This document shows, in pieces, positions 34,991 to 41,541 of a stretch of 64,000 nt of DNA. Under the pieces are notes generated by a model, which did not search any database, was not told the origin of the DNA, and was given only the letters and a program-made list of their open reading frames with translations. This DNA comes from Microbacterium yannicii PS01 (lineage in GTDB: Bacteria; Actinomycetota; Actinomycetes; Actinomycetales; Microbacteriaceae): the NCBI RefSeq assembly GCF_000304335.1, contig NZ_CAJF01000010.1, forward strand, positions 62,001 through 126,000, read 5' to 3'. How positions within the stretch are numbered: position 1 is the first letter of the stretch; each line of letters opens with the position of its first letter. The position numbers and the translations under genes are program-made.

Positions 34991-36171
34991 CAATCGAGCT
35001 GAACGAGTGGGGGGCGAAGGGCGAGCTCGAACTCGACGCCGATGCGGTCAGAGCGTTCGCCAACGCCAAGCAGTTCGAGCTTGCGCCGGACCGCGAAGTC
35101 TCCGGAAGGTGGCGCCTCTCGGCGACCCGCTACGTCGGCGTTGCCGCCATCAGCGGGCACACGATCCGCGTGGCGCCGAAGATTCCGGTACATAGACTCT
35201 TCGAACTACTCACCCACACGATGCAACTGGTCGAGTGGAGAGAGGATGCCGCGGATTGGGAAGTATCCAACGACCTCGTGTCCGTGATCGCGGCATCTTT
35301 TCTCGACAACGCCGAGCGGGCGTTGCGGGGCGGGATGTTGCAGGGCTACGTCACGGTCGACGAAGACCTCTATTCCGTGCGCGGCCGGATTGACTTCGGC
35401 CGACTTTCGGGAAGGCCTCCTGATCTGCCGCTGCCAATGGCCGTGACCTATGACGACTACACGACCGATGTGCTCGAGAATCAGCTGCTCGCCGGTGCCG
35501 GGAGGGTACTTCTGAGGCTCGGGATGCTAACGCCCGCCCTGACTCGCCGGTTGCGTCGCCTGGAGTTCCAACTCGTCGATATCAACCCGACGCGACCGTC
35601 TGCCTCACCGGCGGAGGTGCGTTGGACGAGACTGAACGAGCGCTACCGCTCCGCCGTAGCCCTGGCCCGCCTCATCCTGCAGAGCACGGCCTTCGACTTC
35701 GAAGGCGAGGGCTCGTCGCGCGGATCGACTTTGCTCGTAAACATGGATCGGGTGTTCGAGGACGTCGTAGGCCGCGGCGTCGACCGTGCGCTTGTGCCGA
35801 TGGGCTTCTCGGTCGATCTGCAGCATCGTGCGCATCTCGATCACGAGAAGCGCATCGACATTCGCCCCGATGTTGTCGTCTTCAATGGTACCGATGTTGT
35901 TGCTGTTGCCGACCTCAAGAACAAGCGCACAGGAACTGTCAGCCCCGACGACGTCTATCAAGCGGTGGGATACGCTACGCGGTTCCGTCTCACCGAGGTT
36001 TCGCTGATCTATCCGGAACCGCCCCCTTACGATGAGGTGATCGTGGGTGGGGTGCGGGTGCGGCTGCTATGCGTCGATATCTCGCTTCCTCCGGCCGAGC
36101 GGCAGCACGCTGTCATGCAAGTCGCAAATGCCCTCGTAGCTCACGACGTACCGCCCGCGGCCCCATGCTGA
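34987..36171 (+). CDS. mcrC: McrC-like nuclease subunit
   Basis: This 394-residue McrBC 5-methylcytosine restriction subunit has an N-terminal alpha/beta domain (YVGVAAISGHTIRVAPKIPV), a middle region with RGRIDFGRLSGRPPDLP, and a C-terminal PD-(D/E)XK core: IDIRPDVVVFNGTDVVAVADLKNK (Asp, then D-x-K). It cuts DNA on stimulation by the McrB ring. ATG overlaps the mcrB stop by 4 bases. Confidence 0.92.
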   Translation: MTIELNEWGAKGELELDADAVRAFANAKQFELAPDREVSGRWRLSATRYVGVAAISGHTIRVAPKIPVHRLFELLTHTMQLVEWREDAADWEVSNDLVSVIAASFLDNAERALRGGMLQGYVTVDEDLYSVRGRIDFGRLSGRPPDLPLPMAVTYDDYTTDVLENQLLAGAGRVLLRLGMLTPALTRRLRRLEFQLVDINPTRPSASPAEVRWTRLNERYRSAVALARLILQSTAFDFEGEGSSRGSTLLVNMDRVFEDVVGRGVDRALVPMGFSVDLQHRAHLDHEKRIDIRPDVVVFNGTDVVAVADLKNKRTGTVSPDDVYQAVGYATRFRLTEVSLIYPEPPPYDEVIVGGVRVRLLCVDISLPPAERQHAVMQVANALVAHDVPPAAPC

Positions 36172-36198
36172 TCTGACGCCCTCGGTCCTGACCTGGAA

Positions 36199-36240
36199 GG
36201 CCGAAGACCTCAACCTCGTACAACCGCCCCGCCTTCGGCC
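36199..36240. terminator. Inverted repeat between mcrC and the leftward micro-protein operon
   Basis: GGCCGAAG at 36199-36206 pairs with CTTCGGCC at 36233-36240, with a 26-base loop. It sits between two convergent operons and could end transcription from both sides. Confidence 0.35.
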
Positions 36241-36300
36241 CCGGGCTCGGCGAGGGTCTCGGCGTGGGTGAAGTTCGTCTGACCGAGCGGCGAGCGCTCG

Positions 36301-36417
36301 CTAGCGACTCTCGCTGGGCGGATCGTCGCTGTGCGTCAACGTCTCCATGAGCACGCTGACATCGGGGCGAGCCACGGGCTCGGGCGTCGATGAGGAATCG
36401 GACTGATTTTTCGTCAC
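36301..36417 (-). CDS. Micro-protein C (38 residues) of a tandem family
   Basis: A GTG start with GGAAGAG five bases upstream gives a 38-residue product containing ARPDVSVLMETLTHSDD. The segment R-P-x-V-x-x-L-[ML]-E-[TA]-[IL]-T is shared with the two preceding small genes. The N-terminus is Ser/Pro-rich and there is no membrane segment. It is separated from micro-protein B by 34 bases. The three together look like diverged tandem duplicates of a small soluble peptide with one short amphipathic helix. Confidence 0.5.
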   Translation of the reverse strand: MTKNQSDSSSTPEPVARPDVSVLMETLTHSDDPPSESR

Positions 36418-36451
36418 TGCTGCTCTTCCGGCCTGGGCGAGTGGAGTTCGC

Positions 36452-36565
36452 CTAACGCTTCTTCTCATTTTCACTGCCGTCCGCAGTCAATGCCTCAAGA
36501 AGGTCATCAACCGAGGGCCGTGGTTCAGGTTTAGGAGCGGGACGCTCCTTGTCGTTACTGACCAT
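36452..36565 (-). CDS. Micro-protein B (37 residues) of a tandem family
   Basis: Its ATG overlaps the end of micro-protein A by 11 bases, suggesting translational coupling. The 37-residue product has EPRPSVDDLLEALTADGS, the same motif as A and C, then a charged ending ENEKKR. The N-terminus MVSNDKERPAPKP is charged and Pro-rich. Function unknown. Confidence 0.5.
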   Translation of the reverse strand: MVSNDKERPAPKPEPRPSVDDLLEALTADGSENEKKR

Positions 36566-36689
36566 CGCCAGCCACCAGACCGATGATTCGGTCGGAGTCA
36601 GTGCCGGGGGGCGTGAGAGTGATCGTCTCCATCAGGTCATCCACCTCAGGGCGTGGGGATTGGGCCGGGGGTTGAGATTTCTCCGACAA
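36555..36689 (-). CDS. Micro-protein A (44 residues) of a tandem family
   Basis: A TTG start with GGAG six bases upstream lies inside the end of the SLATT-like membrane gene in another frame. The 44-residue product has SPRPEVDDLMETITLTPPG. The proper ribosome site and the motif shared with B and C argue for translation. The overlap with the upstream gene suggests all four genes form one operon. Function unknown; an accessory or inhibitory peptide for the membrane protein is possible. Confidence 0.5.
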   Translation of the reverse strand: MSEKSQPPAQSPRPEVDDLMETITLTPPGTDSDRIIGLVAGDGQ

Positions 36690-37200
36690 GGGACACTCCA
36701 GTGCTGTCGACGTATGCGTTCAAGGTTGCAACGAGAAGGGCGGCGATCAGGCTTATGACCAGGAGCCGGAAGGCCCGCTTCGCGTGAATCGCCCTCGCCT
36801 CGTTCTGGCTATTTCGATTCTCAATCTCCTTGGTCCTCAGTTCAAGCAGTTGGTCCTCTATCTTGGCCAGGGACTCGTCCGAGTCGACCCATTTGCTGAC
36901 GAGATTACGCGCTCCCGCAACATCGAGTGGTCGAGGCCAAAGGGCGGCCGCTGCTTCCGTCACTGTCCAGACCGTTATTACTAGCGGAATGAGGCCGGCG
37001 AAAGATGACTCTGCACGGATAAGCGATGCGCCGACACCGCTCGCCAGAACGCCAGCTGCGAGCACCACGAACGAGGCCTTGGCATCGAGCGATCGAGTTC
37101 GCTCCGCCGCGTCGCCCTTTATAGCCGTAATTTCAGCGATGAGCAGACGAACGCGGCGAGCGCGCGACCGCTTCTTGGACTGCCATCGCAGCTTCGCCAC
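36646..37200 (-). CDS. SLATT/Pycsar-effector-like membrane protein
   Basis: This 184-residue protein has a basic N-terminal helix (KKRSRARRVRLLIAEITAIKGDAAERTRSLDAKA, of which the LDAKA immediately before helix 1 matches effector families of the DUF5706/SLATT type), two transmembrane helices (SFVVLAAGVLASGVGASLI; LIPLVITVWTVTEAAAALW), a cytoplasmic helical loop, and a third helix (FRLLVISLIAALLVATLNAY). Such proteins are thought to permeabilise the membrane on a nucleotide signal. No nucleotide cyclase is nearby. Three micro-protein genes follow and overlap it. Confidence 0.6.
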   Translation of the reverse strand: MAKLRWQSKKRSRARRVRLLIAEITAIKGDAAERTRSLDAKASFVVLAAGVLASGVGASLIRAESSFAGLIPLVITVWTVTEAAAALWPRPLDVAGARNLVSKWVDSDESLAKIEDQLLELRTKEIENRNSQNEARAIHAKRAFRLLVISLIAALLVATLNAYVDSTGVSLVGEISTPGPIPTP

Positions 37201-37262
37201 TATCGAACCCTACCGGGGCGGCATTGCCGACCAGTGCGCCGACCTTCGGCAGACGGAGTCTT

Positions 37263-37395
37263 GGCGATGACGCTCGACACCTACGCGGACCTCTTCGATG
37301 ACGATCTGGATGCCGTGGCGACGCGACTGAACGACCAGATGCCGCTGGTGGCGCTGCCGTCGGGACCGCGGACCCGCTACGCCCGACCCCAGTGA
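37263..37395 (+). pseudogene. 3' fragment of a second tyrosine integrase
   Basis: It encodes AMTLDTYADLFDDDLDAVAT, then RLNDQMPLVALPSGPRTRY and a stop. This is the last 43 residues of an integrase closely similar to, but diverged from, the one at 31419-32549; differences are mostly at third codon positions. It keeps the Tyr nucleophile but nothing upstream. Its place beside the tRNA att site is where the integrase of an inserted element would normally sit, so it is probably the remains of an earlier or tandem element. Confidence 0.8.
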
Positions 37396-37534
37396 CTCCA
37401 GAGAGCAGATCGCTCAGTTTTTCTCTGAGGCTCAAGTCGCCCGAGATGCTCGTTTTCGGCGTTTCGAGACCTCCAGCGGACCGCGCTGAAGGGGCTTGTC
37501 GTCGCCCTCCGAGCGCCCTCAGAGTTTTCAGAAT

Positions 37535-37553
37535 GCGGGCAAAAAGCGGGCAA
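37535..37553 (+). repeat. GCGGGCAA direct repeats, probable integrase arm sites (right end)
   Basis: GCGGGCAA at 37535-37542 and 37546-37553 has the same 11-bp spacing and the same AATGCGGGCAAA context as the pair at 13860/13871 near the other end. The pair is about 62 bases from the att core. Confidence 0.6.
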
Positions 37554-37614
37554 AAACGCGGTTCGTGTGGTCTGACATTAGAAGAAACAGCTGGTCAGAG
37601 GTAAAAAGAGGTTG

Positions 37615-37686
37615 TGCCCCTGGAGGGACTCGAACCCCCAACCGTTTCCTTAGGACGGAACTGCTCTTCCATTGAGCTACAGAGGC
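37615..37686 (-). tRNA. tRNA-Arg(CCU), integration target
   Basis: The 72-base cloverleaf on the minus strand has acceptor GCCTCTG/CAGGGGC, D-arm GCTC/GAGC, anticodon loop GTCCTAA (anticodon CCT, reading AGG codons), T-arm GGGGG-TTCGAGT-CCCTC, discriminator A, and no encoded CCA. Its first 21 bases in plus-strand order (37615-37635) are the att core duplicated at 13723. The gene is intact, so integration restores the 3' end, as is usual for this rare-codon tRNA target. Confidence 0.95.
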
Positions 37687-37767
37687 TGGCCCCGCAAGTC
37701 TAACCGCCCACGTCCCGAAGCCCCGGGTGAACGAGCGCGTCACTGGCGAGTGCTACCCTGCCGGTGA

Positions 37768-37871
37768 TAGCGCCTAGGGTTCCGGAGTCTTCAACTCGAC
37801 TGGTCCGAGCGGCGCCACGGCTCACCGCCCAACGGAGAGCCGTCATCTGACAGGACAAAAGCCCGGAGGAC
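37768..37871 (+). promoter_or_regulatory. ykkC-class riboswitch (guanidine-I or related)
   Basis: The leader contains the conserved ykkC blocks in order: CGCCTAGGGTTCCG, CGACTGGTCCGAGCG, CCAACGGAGAGCC, and GGACAAAAGCCCGGAGGA. These are hallmarks of the guanidine-I riboswitch and its ykkC-2 variants (ppGpp, PRPP, nucleotides). A small stem TCGTCG/CGACGA at 37877-37895 follows, then the start codon of an EamA transporter 15 bases later, consistent with control of translation or early termination. Which ligand subtype applies cannot be settled by eye. Confidence 0.85.
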
Positions 37872-37910
37872 CCCGTTCGTCGTGCCCTGCGACGAGCCGA
37901 AGGGTCTCAG

Positions 37911-38777
37911 ATGTCCGTCACCGCTGTCCTGCTTGTTCTCGGCGCCGCTGTCGCGCACGCGGCGTGGAACGTCATCGCCCACGGCGCGAGCCGGGCCGGC
38001 CTGCCGTTCCTCTGGTGCGGCTCGGTCGTCAGCACCGTTCTCTGGCTGCCGATCGTTCCGCTGACCGGCGGCTTCGGCACCGACGACATCCCCGGGTTCC
38101 TGCTCGGCATCACGGTCTCCGCCGTCATGCACGTCGGCTACATGATGGTGCTGCAGCGCGGCTACGCGCTCGGCAACCTGTCGGCCGTCTACGCGGTGGC
38201 CCGCGGAACCGGACCCCTCCTCACCGTCATCGTCGCGATCACCTTTCTCGGCGAGCGACCGTCGCCGCTGGCCCTCATCGGGGTGGCGGCGATCATCGCC
38301 GGCGTCGTCGCCATCGGCTTCGTCGACCGGCCGCCGGCGGGGGAGCGACGGCGGGGTATCGACCCCGCCATTCTCTTCGGCATGCTGACCGGGGTCGCGA
38401 TCGCGGCATACACGGTGTGGGATGCCTCGTCCCTGCGCCTCTGGAACATCTCGCCCGTCGCATTCATGGTCGGCTGCACGCTGCTCGAAGTGCCGATCTT
38501 CACCGCGCTGCTCGGCCGGCGACTGCGTGCGGTCGTGCCGCTCGCGAAGCTCGAGTGGCGGCGGCTGCTGGTCTTCGGCATCCTGTCGCCGCTGTCCTAC
38601 ATCCTGGTGCTCGCGGCCATCACCATCGCTCCGGTCGCGCTCGTCGCGCCGATGCGCGAGGTGAGCGTCGTGCTGGTCAGCCTGTTCGGCGCGTTCGTGC
38701 TGCACGAGGGCCGCCCGGCGGCGCGGCTCGCGGCATCCGGAATCGTCGTCGCCGGGATCGTGTTCCTCGCGGTGTGA
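37911..38777 (+). CDS. EamA/DMT-family transporter under ykkC control
   Basis: This 288-residue membrane protein has about ten transmembrane helices in two EamA repeats. The first repeat includes HAAWNVIAHGASRAGLPFLW and AVYAVARGTGPLLTVIVAITFLGERPSPLALIG; the second ends APVALVAPMREVSVVLVSLFGAFVLHEG. It belongs to the drug/metabolite transporter superfamily, which also contains the SMR guanidine exporters. Because a ykkC riboswitch precedes it directly, export of guanidine or a related compound is a reasonable inference. It stands alone between the tRNA and the phosphonate cluster. Confidence 0.88.
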   Translation: MSVTAVLLVLGAAVAHAAWNVIAHGASRAGLPFLWCGSVVSTVLWLPIVPLTGGFGTDDIPGFLLGITVSAVMHVGYMMVLQRGYALGNLSAVYAVARGTGPLLTVIVAITFLGERPSPLALIGVAAIIAGVVAIGFVDRPPAGERRRGIDPAILFGMLTGVAIAAYTVWDASSLRLWNISPVAFMVGCTLLEVPIFTALLGRRLRAVVPLAKLEWRRLLVFGILSPLSYILVLAAITIAPVALVAPMREVSVVLVSLFGAFVLHEGRPAARLAASGIVVAGIVFLAV

Positions 38778-38808
38778 CCCGTCGGGAGTTGACGGCTGAG
38801 TCGTCCGG

Positions 38809-39561
38809 CTACGCCGAGCCGAGGGGGCGCACATACGCGTCGCCCTGCCGTGAGCGCCCCGAGGCGGCGACGGTGAAGCGGACGATGTCGCTGAGGTAGC
38901 GGTCATCCGAGGCTTCGATGGTGCGACCCTCGGCATCCCTCGACACGCGCCGCAGGCGCAGCAGCGGCGAGCCCACGGGCACCTCGAGCAGGCGGGCGTC
39001 GACGTCATCGGCGGCGACCGCGTCGATCTCGTGATCGACACTGGCCGACCCCTGACCATGGGAGATGAGGTACTCGGTGATCGAGACGGTGTCGAGGTCG
39101 ACGCCGAACAGCAGCCGCCCGACCGGCTCGATGTACGTGAGGCGCTCGAGCATCGTGGGCCGGCTGTCGAGCAGGCGCAGGCGCAGCACGTCGACGACGG
39201 AAGCGCCCTCGGGGATGTCGAGGGCCGCGGCCTTCTCGGCGTCGGCCTTGCGCAGACTGACCTCCTGCGTCTGCGCCCCGGGAGCGGCGCCGATGTCGGT
39301 GGCCCAGCGCGTGAACGGGATCGACACGTCGACGGCCTGATGCGCCTTGCGGGTGCGCACGCGGGCGGGCCGGCCGCGGGTGGTCTCGATGAGACCCTCT
39401 TGCCGCAGGGCGGCCAGCGCGTTGCGGATCGGCCCGCGCGAAGTGCTCCACTGCTGAGCGAGCTCGGCCTCGGTGGGCACGTCTTCGCCGGGGCTGAGCT
39501 GCCCGCTCACGATGCGCGACCGAAGGTCATCGGCGATCTGCTTGTATACGACTTCGGCCAC
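38809..39561 (-). CDS. GntR/HutC (UTRA) regulator of phosphonate genes
   Basis: This 250-residue regulator has an N-terminal winged helix (YKQIADDLRSRIVSGQLSPGE, LAQQWSTSRGPIRNALAALRQEGLI) and a C-terminal UTRA effector domain (VLRLRLLDSRPTMLERLTYI, then LSDIVRFTVAASG). It is divergent from the phosphonate transporter operon, with a perfect inverted repeat between the starts. It probably represses that operon and its own gene until a phosphonate or related metabolite binds. Confidence 0.88.
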   Translation of the reverse strand: MAEVVYKQIADDLRSRIVSGQLSPGEDVPTEAELAQQWSTSRGPIRNALAALRQEGLIETTRGRPARVRTRKAHQAVDVSIPFTRWATDIGAAPGAQTQEVSLRKADAEKAAALDIPEGASVVDVLRLRLLDSRPTMLERLTYIEPVGRLLFGVDLDTVSITEYLISHGQGSASVDHEIDAVAADDVDARLLEVPVGSPLLRLRRVSRDAEGRTIEASDDRYLSDIVRFTVAASGRSRQGDAYVRPLGSA

Positions 39562-39619
39562 ATAGGCATATTACTCAGGCACCTGGATAAGCCGCGCTCT
39601 GCGGCTCACTCCGGCCCAA

Positions 39620-39650
39620 TTGTTCACCTAGAGGTGCCGTAGGTGAACAA
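39620..39650. promoter_or_regulatory. Operator palindrome of the phosphonate operon
   Basis: TTGTTCACCTA at 39620-39630 and TAGGTGAACAA at 39640-39650 are perfect reverse complements separated by 9 bases. A smaller nested palindrome, CACCTAGAGGTG, lies at 39625-39636. It is 59 bases upstream of the regulator's start codon and 93 upstream of phnD, a typical place for a GntR-family dimer or tetramer site. Confidence 0.7.
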
Positions 39651-39742
39651 CTCTTGAATAGACCAGACGTAGGTATACATCCCCGGGCGTCGGATGCGAG
39701 AGTTCTGGAGGTTCTTCACCCCCCTCCTCCCGAAAGGCTGTC

Positions 39743-40672
39743 ATGAACCTCCGTGCAAAGAATGCGACGGTCGCCCTGGCCGGCGCCGCGCTCCTCGCCC
39801 TCGGACTCTCCGCGTGCTCTGGGAACGCCGGCGCCGCGACCGAAGAGACCACCGCCGCAGCGAGCGGCTACGCGGTCGACGAGAACACCATCGTCTTCGG
39901 CGTGGTGCCCGACTCGGCCGACACCGAGACCAACTACAAGCCGCTCATGGACTACATCGCCCAGGAGACCGGAAAGACTGTCGAGTACCACGAGTCCACC
40001 GACTACGCCGCGCTCATCGAGGCCGCCATCGCGGGCAAGATCGACGCCGCCTCGTTCTCGGGCTTCACGTACGTCACCGCGACCAACAACGGCGCCGAGA
40101 TCACGCCGATCTCGTCGATCGTCACGGGCGAGGGCCAGGAGCCGGGCTACTTCTCGCAGGCGATCGTCCCGACGGGCAGCGACATCTCGTCCCTCGCCGA
40201 CTTCAAGGGCAAGAAGGTCTGCTTCGTCGACCCGTCGTCGACCTCGGGCTACCTCTTCCCGTCGTACAACCTGCTGCAGGAGAACATCGACCCCGAAACC
40301 GACGTCACGCCCGTCTTCGCGGGCAAGCACGACGTCAGTGTGCAGAAGGTGGGCGAAGGCGTCGAGTGCGAGGCGGGCTTCGCTGAGGACAGCGAGGTCG
40401 AGGCATCCGACAAGGTCGAGGTCGTCGCCGAGACCATGGTGCCGGGCGCCCCGATCGTCTACTCGAACACCCTGCCGGAGGACGTCCAGCAGCAGCTGAT
40501 CGACATCCTCGCGGAGGTCACGATCGACGACATCATCGCCGCCGGCATCGACAGCGCCGACTCGGAGGGCTTCCGCAGCGTCTTCTTCGAGACCAAGCCC
40601 GTCGACGACGAGTACTACGACACGGTCCGCGACATCTGCGAAGAGACCAACGCCACCCAGTGCCAGGGCTGA
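39743..40672 (+). CDS. phnD: Phosphonate ABC transporter substrate-binding lipoprotein
   Basis: This 309-residue PhnD-family protein has a lipoprotein signal (LAGAALLALGLSACSGN; Cys at the lipobox). The mature part includes VFGVVPDSADTETNYKPLMDYIAQETGKTVEYHES, the typical PhnD start, and VCFVDPSSTSGYLFPSYNLLQ, the anion-binding loop. It binds phosphonate or phosphite outside the membrane and delivers it to PhnCE. It is the first gene of a seven-gene block. Confidence 0.92.
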   Translation: MNLRAKNATVALAGAALLALGLSACSGNAGAATEETTAAASGYAVDENTIVFGVVPDSADTETNYKPLMDYIAQETGKTVEYHESTDYAALIEAAIAGKIDAASFSGFTYVTATNNGAEITPISSIVTGEGQEPGYFSQAIVPTGSDISSLADFKGKKVCFVDPSSTSGYLFPSYNLLQENIDPETDVTPVFAGKHDVSVQKVGEGVECEAGFAEDSEVEASDKVEVVAETMVPGAPIVYSNTLPEDVQQQLIDILAEVTIDDIIAAGIDSADSEGFRSVFFETKPVDDEYYDTVRDICEETNATQCQG

Positions 40673-40716
40673 ACCCCGGGCCCTGATACAAGATCCGACG
40701 AGAGCCCGAGCAGAAG

Positions 40717-41541
40717 ATGACCTCCACCACCACTGCTGAGACCGTCGTCCGACTGGACGGTGTCACCAAGCGCTTCGGCGCCACCACCGCCCTGGACGAC
40801 GTCTCGCTCACCGTGAACCGCGGCGAGATCGTGGTGCTGCTCGGGCTCTCGGGGTCGGGCAAGTCGACGCTGCTGCGGCATCTCGACGGACTCGAGGTTC
40901 CCACCTCGGGCTCCGTCGAGGTGCTCGGCGACGACGTGCCCCGCCTCACCGGCCGGCGCCTGCGCACCCTGCGCAGCAAGGTCGGCTTCATCTTCCAGCA
41001 GTTCGAGCTCGTTCCCTCGCTCACGGTGCTCGAGAACGTGCTCACCGGCGCTCTCGCCTCGGTGAACGGCCCACGGCTGGGACTGTGGTCGTACTCGAAG
41101 GCGCGCAAGCTGACGGCGCTCGGTCACCTCGACCGCGTCGGCCTGCTCGATCGCGCCTACCAGCGCGCCGACACCCTCTCGGGCGGTCAGCAGCAGCGCG
41201 TGGCGATCGCCCGCGCGCTCATGCAGAGCCCGTCGGTGCTGCTCGCCGACGAGCCCGTCGCCTCGCTCGACCCCGAGTCGAGCGACCAGGTGATGGCGCT
41301 CATCCGTGAGATCGCCGCCGATGAGGGCCTCACCGTCGTCTGCAGCCTGCACCAGGTCGACCTCGCCATCTCGTGGGCCGACCGCATCGTCGGCCTGCGC
41401 CACGGCCGGGTCGTGCTCGACCTGCCGACCGAGGGCCTCACCAAGAGCCAGGTCATGGAGATCTACGGCCGCGTCGCCACCTCGACCGCTGAGCTGCGCG
41501 CCGTGCAAGACGAACTGCTCCTCGCGGAGGCGGCGCGATGA
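40717..41541 (+). CDS. phnC: Phosphonate ABC transporter ATPase
   Basis: This 274-residue ABC ATPase has Walker A GLSGSGKSTLLRHLDGLE, Q-loop FIFQQFELVPSLTVLENV, signature LSGGQQQRVAIARALM, Walker B LLADEPVASLDPES and H-loop SLHQVDLA. It powers uptake with PhnE. Its stop overlaps the phnE start by 4 bases. Confidence 0.93.
   Translation: MTSTTTAETVVRLDGVTKRFGATTALDDVSLTVNRGEIVVLLGLSGSGKSTLLRHLDGLEVPTSGSVEVLGDDVPRLTGRRLRTLRSKVGFIFQQFELVPSLTVLENVLTGALASVNGPRLGLWSYSKARKLTALGHLDRVGLLDRAYQRADTLSGGQQQRVAIARALMQSPSVLLADEPVASLDPESSDQVMALIREIAADEGLTVVCSLHQVDLAISWADRIVGLRHGRVVLDLPTEGLTKSQVMEIYGRVATSTAELRAVQDELLLAEAAR

Larger units (their letters stand above)
13723..37635. mobile_element. Genomic island (mobilizable element) in tRNA-Arg(CCU)
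   Basis: The island is bounded by a 21-bp exact direct repeat: 13723-13743 and the 3' end of tRNA-Arg at 37615-37635. Near each end, inside the island, is a pair of GCGGGCAA repeats 11 bp apart. It encodes an excisionase-like protein, a tyrosine integrase, a MobF relaxase and many defence-type genes. There is no coupling protein, type IV secretion or FtsK-like translocase, so transfer would need a helper. A second integrase tail at 37263-37395 shows that more than one element has contributed. Gene spacing and codon use are looser than in the flanking phosphonate and core regions. Confidence 0.85.

Noticed and set aside
13560..37553. CRISPR array
   Set aside because: The only regularly spaced repeats are the short GCGGGCAA pairs. 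There are no repeat-spacer units and no cas genes.
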